Of a DNA stretch of 42,500 bases, positions 10,922-22,896 are shown one piece after another. Both the position numbers and the translations under genes were made by a program. Positions within the stretch are counted from its first letter, which is position 1. The number at the start of each line of letters is the position of its first letter. Source of the DNA: Glandiceps talaboti (taxonomy: Eukaryota; Hemichordata; Enteropneusta; Spengelidae); assembly GCF_964340395.1 (NCBI RefSeq), contig NC_135558.1, forward strand, positions 22,652,064 to 22,694,563. Direction: 5' to 3'. Below the pieces are notes generated by a model. The model made no database searches. It was not told the DNA's origin and was given only the letters and a program-made list of their open reading frames with translations.

Positions 10922-12932
10922 TGTTATCACCTCAGATCACTATAGAGGTTAGTACCACCTCAGACCACTATAGAGGTTAGTACCACCTCAGACCACTATA
11001 GAGGTTAGTACCACCTCAGACCACTATAGAGGTGAGTACCACCTCAGACCACTATAGAGGTTAGTACCACCTCAGACCACTATATAGGTTAGTACCACCT
11101 CAGACCACTATAGAGGTTAATACCACCTCAGACCACTATAGAGGTTAGTACCACCTCAGACCACTATAGAGGTTAATACCACCTCAGACCACTATAGAGG
11201 TTAGTACCACCTCAGACCACTATAGAGGTGAGTACCACCTCAGACCACTATAGAGGTTAATACCACCTCAGACCACTATAGAGGTTAGTACCACCTCAGA
11301 CCACTATATAGGTTAATACCACCTCAGACCACTATAGAGGTGAGTACCACCTCAAACCACTATAGAGGTGAGTACCACCTCAGACCACTATAGAGGTTAA
11401 TACCACCTCAGACCACTATATAGGTTAGTACCACCTCAGACCACTATAGAGGTTAATACCACCTCAGGCCACTATAGAGGTGAGTACCACCTCAGACCAC
11501 TATAGAGGTTAGTACCACCTCAGACCACTATAGAGGTTAATACCACCTCAGACCACTATAGAGGTGAGTACCACCTCAGACCACTATAGAGGTTAGTACC
11601 ACCTCAGACCATTATAGAGGTTAGTACCACCTCAGACCACTATAGAGGTTAATACCACCTCAGACCACTATAGAGGTTAATACCACCTCAGACCACTATA
11701 GAGGTGAGTACCACCTCAGACCACTATAGAGGTTAGTACCACCTCAGACCATTATAGAGGTTAGTACCACCTCAGACCACTATAGAGGTTAATACCACCT
11801 CAGACCACTATAGAGGTTAATACCACCTCAGACCACTATAGAGGTTAGTACCACCTCAGACCACTATAGAGGTTAGTACCACCTCAGACCACTATAGAGG
11901 TTAATACCACCTCAGACCACTATAGAGGTTAGTACCACCTCAGACCACTATAGAGGTTAGTACCACCTCAGACCACTATAGAGGTTAATACCACCTCAGA
12001 CCACTATAGAGGTTAATACCACCTCAGACCACTATAGAGGTTAATGCCACCTCAGACCACTATAGAGGTTAATACCACCTCAGACCACTATAGAGGTTAG
12101 TACCACCTCAGACCACTATAGAGGTTAATACCACCTCAGACCATTATAGAGGTTAATACCACTTCAGACCACTATAGAGGTTAGTACCACCTCAGACGAC
12201 TATAGAGGTTAGTACCACCTCAGACCACTATAGAGGTTAATACCACCTCAGACCACTATAGAGGTTAATACCACCTCAGACCACTATAGAGGTTAGTACC
12301 ACCTCAGACCACTATAGAGGTTAGTACCACCTCAGACCACTATAGAGGTTAGTACCACCTCAGACCACTATGGAGGTTAATACCACCTCAGACCACTATA
12401 GATGTTAATACCACCTCAGACCACTATAGAGGTTAGTACCACCTCAGACCACTATATAGGTTAGTACCACCTCAGACCACTATAGAGGTGAGTACCACCT
12501 CAGACCACTATGGAGGTTAGTATCACCTTAGACTACTATAGAGGTTAGTACCACCTCAGACCACTATAGAGGTTAGTACCACCTCAGACCACTATAGAGG
12601 TTAATACCACCTTAGACTATTATAGAGGTTAGTACCACCTCGGATCTCTATAGAGGTTAGTACCACCTTAGACTACTATAGAGGTTAGTACCACCTCAGA
12701 CCACTATAGAGGTTAGTACCACCTCAGACCACTATAGAGGTTAGTACCACCTCAGACCACTATAGAGGTTAGTACCACCTTAGACTACTATAGAGGTTAG
12801 TACCACCTCGGATCTCTATAGAGGTTAGTACCACCTTAGACTACTATAGAGGTTAGTACCACCTCAGACCACTATAGAGGTTAGTACCACCTCAGACCAC
12901 TATAGAGGTTAGTACCACCTCGGATCTCTATA
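10922..12932. repeat. 28-bp minisatellite array 3 (~72 copies)
   Basis: It has the same unit and edges as arrays 1 and 2. Its beginning (tgagt in the fourth copy, atatagg shortly after) matches array 1, while its middle (ttaatgccacc near 12041, cattatagaggttaatacc near 12142) matches array 2. The segment with tgagt followed by cattatagagg occurs twice inside it (about 11569-11620 and 11705-11760), a local internal duplication. Confidence 0.95.
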
Positions 12933-13407
12933 GCTCTATGTCCGTTTATCTCTATGTCTGTTCTCGTATCTATCGTCTTTTATTAGCAATGTGATTGATA
13001 GTTTGTCCTTGGTCGTGTCATGATACAGTTTGCCATACTTTCAAACTTACAGTCAGGTGACAGGTGGTATTTTGATATTGATCTACCTATCTAGCTAGCT
13101 TTTGTCCTGACCGGAAAGATAACAATATCGTCAATATCCGGTCAGTATTTATACATTGTGCATCGGAACCAAATTACTAATGACGATATCAGATGCTACG
13201 GTAGATACCACCATAGATATCAAAGTGTTGTAAAACAAACAAGGCTAGGTCTTACATCATTGAGGATATCCTTATCTCATCAAATGAGCGGAAATGTCAG
13301 CAAAGGTGACTATTTATCATCGAAGGTGAATGTTGGTGATAGTATGACCATAGATCACAATGAACGGTATTCAATGTCAGGTGTTATGAATAGCAATATA
13401 TTTTTTG

Positions 13408-13860
13408 AATAACGACTATAGAAGCATAACCCTAATCTCTGTACTTGGCGAGATTTTTACTCTAATTTTGTGTCAGAATATAAACACGGTTTGATATATA
13501 TTGTAAAAGTGCCGAAAAACAATCTGATTTTAAGAAAGGGTACAGAACTGTGGATAGTATTTTCATCCTGAGCATCATTATCAAATATCTGTCATATTCT
13601 AGAGGAATATTATATCGTGCTTTTATCGACTTCGAGAAAGCGTTCGACAGGGCCAAGGTAAATCATTATGCTTTGTTCGATAAACTTGCCAAAGTTGGTA
13701 TGCGCGGGAAAATATTTAAGACTCTGCACTCAATGTATGGGAAGGATACTGCTTGTGTAAAAACACCCACGGGACTTACTGAATTGTTTGCATGTAGTAC
13801 TGGCTTACAACAATTTCACCTTTATTATTCTGTTGTTGTTTTTTATAAATGGCATGTTAC
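13408..13860 (+). pseudogene. LINE reverse transcriptase N-terminal half, unit 3
   Basis: It is the third copy of the RT fragment, with the motif A Asp at about 13628. It differs from units 1 and 2 in a T/G-run near 13831-13842 (gttgttgttttttata against gttgttttttttata). It ends ggcatgttac, where TGTTAC is the left flanking duplication of the foldback insertion. The rest of the RT resumes at 14069. Confidence 0.87.
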
Positions 13861-14068
13861 TACCGTGGCCGATGACGACAAATCGGTCTTCTAGTTCAAG
13901 TGTCGGTCTTCTAATTCAAGTGTCGGTCTTCTAGTTCAAGTGTCGGTTACGGAGTTAGAAGACCGACACTTGAACTAGAAGACCGACACTTGAACTAGGA
14001 GACCGACACTTGAATTAGAAGACCGACACTTAAATTAGAAGACCGATTTGTCGTCATCGGCCACGGTA
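13861..14068. mobile_element. Foldback (inverted-repeat) element with tandem-repeated arms
   Basis: The 208-bp element is nearly a full palindrome. It begins taccgtggccgatgacgaca and ends with the reverse complement (tgtcgtcatcggccacggta). Each arm then carries 20-bp sub-repeats, tcggtcttctaRttcaagtg on the left and agaagaccgacacttgaaYt on the right. About three full sub-repeats lie on the left and four on the right, around a short centre (tcggttacggag). The hexamer TGTTAC lies on both sides (13855-13860 and 14069-14074), as expected of a target-site duplication. Removing the element and one TGTTAC rejoins the RT open frame across the site. It has no coding capacity, so it must have been moved by a transposase made elsewhere. 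Its form recalls FB/Galileo-type foldback elements; the superfamily is unknown. Confidence 0.85.
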
Positions 14069-15390
<1,322 letters not shown>

Positions 15391-15455
15391 AGTTATTTTA
15401 ACTTCATTTTCTTATTCATCATGTATTTTGTATTAGATTATCATTTTGTATGACT

Positions 15456-15913
15456 TTAGCTTTCTAGTGTCTGATATGACACTTGCAAACGTTTGTACAT
15501 AAGGCCAGTGACTATAGCTTTCTAGTGTCTGATATGACAATTGTAAACATTTGTACATAAGGCCAGTGACTATAACTTTCTAGTGTCTGATATGACAATT
15601 GTAAACATTTGTACATAAGGCCAGTGACTATAGCTTTCTAGTGTCTGATATGACAATTGTAAACATTTGTACATAAGGCCAGTGACTAATAGCTTTCTAG
15701 TGTCTGATATGACAATTGCAAACGTTTGTACATAAGGCCAATGACTAATAGCTTTCTAGTGTCTGATATGACAATTGTAAACATTTGTACATAAGGCCAG
15801 TGACTAATAGCTTTCTAGTGTCTGATATGACAATTGCAAACGTTTGTACATAAGGCCAGTGACTTTAGCTTTCTAGTGTCTGATATGAAAATTGCAAACG
15901 TTTGTACATAAGG
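15456..15913 (+). repeat. 58-59 bp tandem repeat, eight copies, in the LINE 3' tail
   Basis: The unit contains agctttctagtgtctgatat, ttgtaaacatttgtacat and aaggccagtgacta. Starts of the TTTCTAG core at 15461, 15519, 15577, 15635, 15694, 15753, 15812 and 15870 give steps of 58, 58, 58, 59, 59, 59 and 58. The 59-bp copies carry one extra A (gactaatagc). The array starts about 80 bp after the LINE coding remnant and its last copy stops at cataagg, which may be the retrotransposon's 3' terminus. Confidence 0.93.
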
Positions 15914-17320
15914 AAATGGCAGGAGCAAGAAAGTAAGCCAGCACCGTGCCGATTACAAGCCAATACAAGTCTACCATCATGACTCCCCGTGGTGTCATGT
16001 GATTTTAACAACGACATTACTTGTACCCTTGTGATATGGAACAAAGGTCTAGGTTGACAACAATCACTTCTATTAATAGATAATAACATCCACTTCATAT
16101 ATTGACCCAGTGCCAAAACTCAATAGTTTACAATGTCAATATCAATATCTTAGTTATAACTTAGTGGTTGTTGTCATTGTAGTGGACGACACACTGACGA
16201 CGCCGTGGTCGAAGCATTAAAGTAACCACCTCCATTACTTGACAAATCCAAATCAATGACAAGTAACTTACTTGTCACTTTGTCCAAATCTATCTAAAGT
16301 TTGGAACGCAAACCATGTTCAATGTACCCTTACTATTGTAACACTATTTTGTCGTTGAATAACCTTTGATCCGTTGACTAATTTTAAATGTATGAACGAA
16401 CGAACACTTTCTATACCGTTTTTATAGCTATCTATGTGTTGTATATTAACATATGGAACTAAGAAAGGTACCATGCTCAGAAAAGATCAAAGCTTATTCA
16501 CAGTGTTCGGTAAACTGGTCTAATGATCATAGAAACCTTGAAAATTGATAAATTTGTATGAAGACTAGATAGATCAAGATACATCACAAGACACACGTCT
16601 AATAGACACAGCTTTAAAGGAAGGGAGGACTTTAGAAATCAAATGTAATATAAACATTAAAGAGGCACAGGCTGAGTGCATAAACTTTTTACTCAAGTGA
16701 AAATACTATTTTAAAATGATTTTAATGTCGACGCGTGCTTTTCGCTAACATTACAATTGTCGCGATTGTCTGGCATTGTTAAAACAGTAAATTGCCTAGT
16801 AGGGATTCTTTGACCATGTTTGATACGTATGAATTACGTCATCGTTTATAAATTATATATTGATACCAGATTTGAGTTCAATTAATTGCAAGTGGTGGCC
16901 AAGTATGTTCCGAGTACCTTGTAAATATGCAGCAAAAACTACATATTAAAACAGGTACTAGGCATAAACCCAGCTTTTAATATTGAAATACTCCTAAAAA
17001 TATTCCTCTAGTATCATATTCAGTTATGCAATTTTATGTCCGATAACGACCTTATTGTGATGTCAAGTTTATTCAATTAGTTTGCCAAGCTGTTTTTAAA
17101 GATCTAAATGCTACTAGTAATAATAGTAAGTTAGTAAAATAACATTTGTAATTCTTCACCATCAGGGAAAATAAAAAATAAACAAATTCAGATCTGGCCC
17201 ATTCAATTTAAGTTAATTAGCATCTTCACAAAGTACAAATCGACTACAACCTCACAGTAAACGTGATGGTATAATTTGGACGACGTCATCCTCAATATCA
17301 ACTTATAAATGTATCATTAC
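15914..17320. other. Intronic sequence, nothing recognised
   Basis: No transposon, RNA gene or exon could be supported. An 83-codon minus-strand ORF at 15865-16116 overlaps the last 58-bp repeat and has no familiar motif. Confidence 0.4.
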
Positions 17321-17418
17321 AGACCAGAATTAAGATGACGTATTTGACTAATTCAGACCAGAATTAAGATGACGTATTTGACTACTTCAGACCAGAATTA
17401 AGATGATGTATTTGACTC
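17321..17418 (+). repeat. 34-bp tandem repeat, ~3 copies
   Basis: The unit begins agaccagaattaagatgacg and repeats at 17321, 17355 and 17389. The third copy is cut short and has one substitution (gatgatg for gatgacg). Confidence 0.92.
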
Positions 17419-18236
17419 AAACAATGCTATACTAATTCTGATATGAATTACGCGCCATTTAAGGCTTTAAAATATGTTGTATCAAGCCAGGCTAGGCTAG
17501 CTTCAAATCGTGTTTTTCGTATTTGGCATTTTGAAGTATTTCAAATAGTGTATTCGACAAGTTCAAATGTCAGTGTGATACATACAGCCTGGTCTTTAAA
17601 CTTGACCGATTTGAAAGAGAAAGTATGACAACAAATAAACATGTACTTTTAAAAATATTACAACAATTTTAGCAATAATACATGAATATCTGTGATTTCT
17701 ATTTCATACTGGTCACCTGTTGCATGCATGCCCTGCTACATATTGCGTGAAGTTCTGAAATGTCACATACATTCGGTTCTTTGTAGACAAACGTTTTGCA
17801 TCTCCGTTAAAAATTAACGATTATAAAAACACTAAAGTTGACATCGCCAAATCTGATCTTGGCGATTACCTACACTGTCTTAGCCAGTGGTCATAGGTCA
17901 TTTTAAACTCGATTTCGGGAGGTAAATGTTTATAATTCTAAAGTGACGTCATCACATGGGAATAAAAAATGGATCCATGGAATATATTTTATGAGGAACA
18001 TGTACTCGTCACTTTTAATTATTATCTTTACACAGTCAATTAAGAGAGTATGTGTACAATACTGTCACCAAACCATTATAGAGATTTGTAATTATAGCCC
18101 GAAGTACACGTTGTTTGTCGGGGATTCAAAATATTACTTGACCACCATAACCCTTTGGTTTAAACGAAAGCGGCACAGTTTGTGTCTGGACACAGTTCCC
18201 CTATTTGCATGTACAAAATAATGAAGGAAATTTGAT
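17419..18236. other. Intron 1 sequence next to exon 1
   Basis: No supported feature except a perfect CRE palindrome TGACGTCA at 17944-17951. ORFs of 61 and 92 codons here have no recognisable motif. Confidence 0.4.
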
Positions 18237-18242
18237 TCTCAC

Positions 18243-18377
18243 CTGTTCAACATGAAAATCTTCTTGAACTGGTAACTCACTCACGACACAACTCTGATCC
18301 TGTTGTAAAGATCGCAGAGAGGGTCTCGCCAACACCAGGGACGTACATCCCAAAAGCAGCAAACTACAAATTCTCAT
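18243..18377 (-). CDS. Lipocalin exon 1 (signal peptide and N-terminal lead)
   Basis: On the minus strand an ATG at 18377 opens 45 codons ending in CAG before a strong donor, GTGAGA (18242-18237). The protein starts MRICSLLLLGCTSLVLA, a classic signal peptide with a likely cleavage after VLA, so the product should be secreted. The mature part is short and basic, then reads CVVSELPVQEDFHVEQ. A Cys followed by a (V/P)Q-(E/D)-(D/N)-F lead is the usual run-up to the lipocalin GxW strand, and that Cys commonly forms a disulphide with a later one. GTWHEI follows in exon 2. An in-frame ATG at 18458 would add 27 residues in front of the signal peptide; I prefer 18377 because the hydrophobic leader starts there. 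Confidence 0.75.
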
Positions 18378-19130
18378 AGTGTCGTAAATATATATATTGC
18401 CGAAGCAACACACAAAGTGAAACCTAGGCGCGCAGACAACACCTCGACTTTTTGGCAAAGTATATTTTGTCCGTCCAGTGGAATCAACGGCAATCCCGGT
18501 TATCTCAAATTGTACTGTACGTCGTTCAAAGACTACAGTTCAGATTTCTTCTATCATACCGAGGAGTTACACGATGCTTTGTAGTCCCGGAGATAAACCA
18601 ACGTTTATCTTCTTCGGAATAGTTCATTTTGATGTTGGGGGGTTCCGGTTATCAACAAAGTTAAGAAAACTTAAAGTCATGACTTTCAAACATTTATTCA
18701 AGTGTCTGTGATGTAAGATGACCTTGGCAAGTGAACACTCAGCAGTCGGCGCCCCACTTGTCAAATTCAGACTCTTTAGAAAAATTGCTAATCCAAGACG
18801 TTGATGATGATATTGTACCTGTGCTGAAATGAACAACCCCCATCCATTGTCTATGGTTTTTTGCTGTTGTTTTTATGAGTACCATATCGCACACAGCTGA
18901 CTGATAACCTTGGTTGCCATCTGAGCAAATGATTGATAATCGAATTCAGAACTTTGGACAACCACGACACCGCTGACTTGAAGTTTTCAATTCTATTCCA
19001 GATCACGCGATCATACAATTCGGGTCACTGGGGGATTTTGAACCAACAATAAAGTCGTTGCATATACATGTCATGTATCTACAGCGTTATATAGGTTCAG
19101 TTCTGTATGTGTCGACCTATGTTTGACCAT
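18378..19130. promoter_or_regulatory. Upstream region of the lipocalin gene
   Basis: This is the expected 5' UTR and promoter side of exon 1 (minus strand). A TATATATA run at about 18389-18397 lies only some 12-20 bp before the ATG, too close to serve as its TATA box with a normal leader. No other confident promoter element is visible. A 77-codon plus-strand ORF at 18478-18711 has no known motif. Confidence 0.3.
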
Positions 19131-19161
19131 GGAGGAATTATACTGACAGTATAATTCCTCC
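19131..19161. repeat. Near-perfect palindrome ggaggaattatactg-a-cagtataattcctcc
   Basis: Two 15-bp arms match perfectly around a single A, and the pairing extends outward by one T/A and, after one mismatch, two C/G pairs. In RNA or single-stranded DNA this gives a very stable hairpin. Its form suggests two transposon terminal inverted repeats lying back to back, or a minimal MITE remnant. Confidence 0.85.
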
Positions 19162-19407
19162 AAGGTTTTACTAACTGTTTGACAACCACGGCATCCAGCT
19201 CGTACCAATACCGACTAAAAGAAGTGATTATGGTTTCTAAAAAAGAAAATAGCTTACTCGGATTGTGGTTTACGGAAGATATAGATTTTTATTTTGCCAT
19301 GAAATTAGTATAAACGAAAGACTCGATTGATTTTTAAAGTTAAGTGATCGAGCCGGTACGATTGACCCAGATAGCTATTTTTCAATCAATTAACAGTATA
19401 CCATCTT
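19162..19407. other. Spacer before the 27-bp minisatellite
   Basis: No feature recognised. Confidence 0.3.
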
Positions 19408-20427
19408 TGTACATGACCAAAATCCAAATAACTTAGTACATTACCAAAATCCAAATAACTTAGTACATGACCAAAGTCCAAATAACTTAGTACATGACCA
19501 AAATCCAAATAACTTAGTACATGACCAAAATCCAAATAACTTAGTACATGACCAAAGTCCAAATAACTTAGTACATGACCAAAATCCAAATAACTTAGTA
19601 CATTACCAAAATCCAAATAACTTAGTACATTACCAAAATCCAAATAACTTAGTACATGACCAAAATCCAAATAACTTAGTACATGACCAAAATCCAAATA
19701 ACTTAGTACATGACCAAAATCCAAATAACTTAGTACATTACCAAAATCCAAATAACTTAGTACATGACCAAAATCCAAATGACTTAGTACATGACCAAAA
19801 TCCAAATAACTTAGTACATGACCAAAATCCAAATAACTTAGTACATGACCAAAGTCCAAATAACTTAGTACATGACCAAAATCCAAATAACTTAGTACAT
19901 TACCAAAATCCAAATAACTTAGTACATGACCAAAGTCCAAATTACTTAGTACATTACCAAAATCCAAATAACTTAGTACATTACCAAAGTCCAAATAACT
20001 TAGTACATGACCAAAATCCAAATAACTTAGTACATTACCAAAATCCAAACAACTTAGTACATTACCAAAGTCCAAATAACTTAGTACATGACCAAAATCC
20101 AAATAACTTAGTACATTACCAAAATCCAAATAACTTAGTACATGACCAAAGTCCAAATAACTTAGTACATGACCAAAGTCCAAATAACTTAGTACATGAC
20201 CAAAATCCAAATAACTTAGTACATGACCAAAATCCAAATAACTTAGTACATGACCAAAATCCAAATAACTTAGTACATTACCAAAATCCAAATAACTTAG
20301 TACATGACCAAAATCCAAATGACTTAGTACATGACCAAAATCCAAATAACTTAGTACATGACCAAAGTCAAAATGACTTAGTACATGACCAAAGTCCAAA
20401 TAACTTAGTACATGACCAAAGTCCACA
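19408..20427 (-). repeat. 27-bp minisatellite (~38 copies), open as a 359-codon ORF on the minus strand
   Basis: The plus-strand unit is catgaccaaaatccaaataa followed by cttagta. Because 27 is a multiple of three, the minus strand reads a nonapeptide LDFGHVLSY for the entire array, from an ATG at 20465 to a stop at 19386. Variation is confined to a few positions: CAT/AAT (His/Asn), GAC/GAT (synonymous Asp) and TAT/CAT/AAT (Tyr to His or Asn). The start MAHIFKKWLGRRNV is not a signal peptide. No promoter, splice site or known protein resembles it, and the simplest reading is a non-coding minisatellite. Confidence 0.93.
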
Positions 20428-21765
20428 TTACGCCTGCCCAACCACTTCTTAAAGATATGGGCCATTTAAAAGTGGGCATAAAGTCTCCTTCTAGCCTTAT
20501 AAGAAATGTACATTAACTACATGTCAATAATCTGACGAACAATATTTGTCAAAAGTATGTCAAAGACTGTTATAAAACAGATACATACACTTGTCACTAC
20601 ATGAGACAAAAATAAATGAATGCTACGAAATTCAATACACTATTTATTACACCATAAGGCTGCTTGCCTGGGTGGCTGATAAACAAGATGACTTGGCTGA
20701 TTAGGGAGCCTTCAAAGTAATTTACGGGGGAGGGGGGGGGATTAGGGGTGCCATATTTCAGAAAATGGACGGGGTGATACATTTTACTTTGACTCATTGT
20801 ATTATCTAATTTGGAATGATGTGATTTTACTAGCGCTGCCACCAGATACACATTCCACTGCTGCAAGATCCCACCACATAATATCAGAGCATATCAGTAA
20901 TACAAATCGCTGCTGACAACCATACAGCGGATTAGTTATTAGTTGTGGTGTGAGGAGAAGAGTGGGTCTCATTGAAGGAGTGAAAATGAACAGATAATGA
21001 GAGGGAATGTTGACCTCGGTCTGGACAATATCGACAGAGTGCCAGTCTAGTCTTTGGGAATTCTAGCCTTCAGCTCAGCCAACTAGATCCAAACGTGGGA
21101 ATTAACTAGTACAATGCCTTCACATAATTCACTATGATCACTGCTGCTGTACGTAGTAGTGGGAAACAACATTGGTGTATTTCAAATTACTATTGTGGTG
21201 GCAGCGATGGGATTAAGTCCTTACCATTGATTCTTAGACTCCTGACTCTTTTCACATGTCAGTATTTTAGCCTAATGTTGTTAAAGTATTTTAACAGGGA
21301 CTGCAGGGTCATGTTTTAGTAAATGTAAATTGAGGTGATCACATGTTAGAAACAGGAAGGTCACAATTTACGCCACAGACTTGGTTTGATTTCCCCCACC
21401 CTCCCTCCGAAGGCTCCCATATCACACAATGGAAAGTGCACCTGTTTGTATGCATACGTCACCATATCATTTCGTTGAATTGAACACTTTAGAGGTCATA
21501 GATCTAGAGCTATTTCGTAGAATGAACACTTTTGTAACCATTCGGGTATCACTTCAACAGGAAGTGGGGTCATAATAAGACGGAAAAACAAGTGTCAATG
21601 ACTTATGAAATAGTAGGCCTCTTTTTGACGAAGCCTGGATCTAGGCCTACATCGTATATAATTACCATCATACTACCCCGCACCCATTCGCACTAGATAT
21701 TGTTTATATGATTCATAATACTCCATCTTTACCTTCCCCTTTCACCTTCCTGTCTCTCTATCAGA
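20428..21765. other. Unannotated sequence with one G-rich patch
   Basis: A G-rich stretch at about 20727-20780 (acgggggaggggggggg, atggacggggtgatac) resembles the blocks at 3415-3500 and 25780-25875. Otherwise nothing is recognised; ORFs of 61-89 codons show no motif. Confidence 0.35.

Positions 21766-21828
<63 letters not shown>
21766..21828. repeat. (GTCT)n microsatellite
   Basis: About 15 copies of gtct/tgtc are uninterrupted. Confidence 0.97.
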
Positions 21829-21831
<3 letters not shown>

Positions 21832-22896
21832 TTAATTCTCTTAACACCAATTGTATGACTCCGGGTAGCTTTATTGGACAATCATCTCGATATCGATATC
21901 TGTTTGCGATTTTCTTGACCCTGAACTTAGAGGCATGAACTACATAACCTTGACCAAAACCGGTCAAAAAAAGCAAACTTCGCGGTAAATAGATATTTTA
22001 GGTCAATACCCTATTGTGAGTGAGACAGCAGATGGAGATCATCCGTCATAGTTTGGTATGTGGACTATATACCCGATATCCCTGACATGAAAGGGGCAGA
22101 AAGCCGAGTTGAAAAACCTAAAGTTCTGAAAAGGGGGCATTCAATATTGTGTTCATGATTTGTAGCTGTTTGAACCAAATTACACTTTAGGAGCGGAAAT
22201 ATTACTTATGAATTAAATTGACTATAACCAAATAAATCAGTTGTCAATCTAATTAAACGCTGTCGTAAGAATAGACGCGATTTGAGAGGAATATAGTCAA
22301 CTTCAAGAAAACAAACAACATACTTAACAAACAAACAAACAAATAGCAGCACGTGGATATATTTGAAACCCATCCATTTGTCAAGATGCAATCATTTTCA
22401 TCATATTGTTTTTCGAAATATTTTTTTTTATTTCATTTTATTTTCTTAAAACGAATTATTATTACTGGATTTTGACCCCTTTACTGTGTTATAACATCAA
22501 CATATTTAAGAGACCACAATACAGTGCTGCTTGTCCTAAATTGAATGTTATGTTAGCTTGGTGCCATGTCAACGAGCAATGAAGAGACACCCCGGATCGA
22601 GTCCACACACGAAGGTGGTTTCGAATTCAGACTAACTTATTATTTATGTTGAAAATACAATGTAGCGACAGGCCTAATGGGTGTCTTTTGGCCTATGGTA
22701 TTTCGTGGTGTTTGGTGGGATGGATGCTATAAACAATTCTCGTAGCTATTAGATACCAAACTGTGATACAGGTATCTTCAAAAACTCATTCTTCCCACGA
22801 ACACTAATAGACGGGAACAATCTTGACGATAGTGTAGTTAAAGGTGCCATCTCTGTCCGTCAATCGCATACCAGTTATCTGGTCATTCGACGTATT
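21829..22896. other. Unannotated sequence
   Basis: No supported gene or repeat. A short (acaa)n stretch at about 22325-22342 and T-rich runs near 22415-22450 are the only low-complexity parts. Confidence 0.35.

Larger units (their letters stand above)
10646..13992. repeat. Macrosatellite unit 3 (3347 bp), continuing into the intact foldback
   Basis: It has the same parts as units 1 and 2, but where the others jump back to aacaaaacgc, this copy continues through the rest of the foldback right arm (to 14068) and into the remainder of the LINE. This shows what the right edge looked like before duplication. Its 28-bp array has about 72 copies. Confidence 0.9.

Noticed and set aside
18389-18397. 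TATA box for the lipocalin gene
   Set aside because: It lies too close to the start codon for a normal leader; it is more likely part of an AT-rich 5' UTR.
22594-22604. tRNA B-box-like ggatcgagtcc
   Set aside because: No pairing T-stem, acceptor stem or A-box is visible around it.
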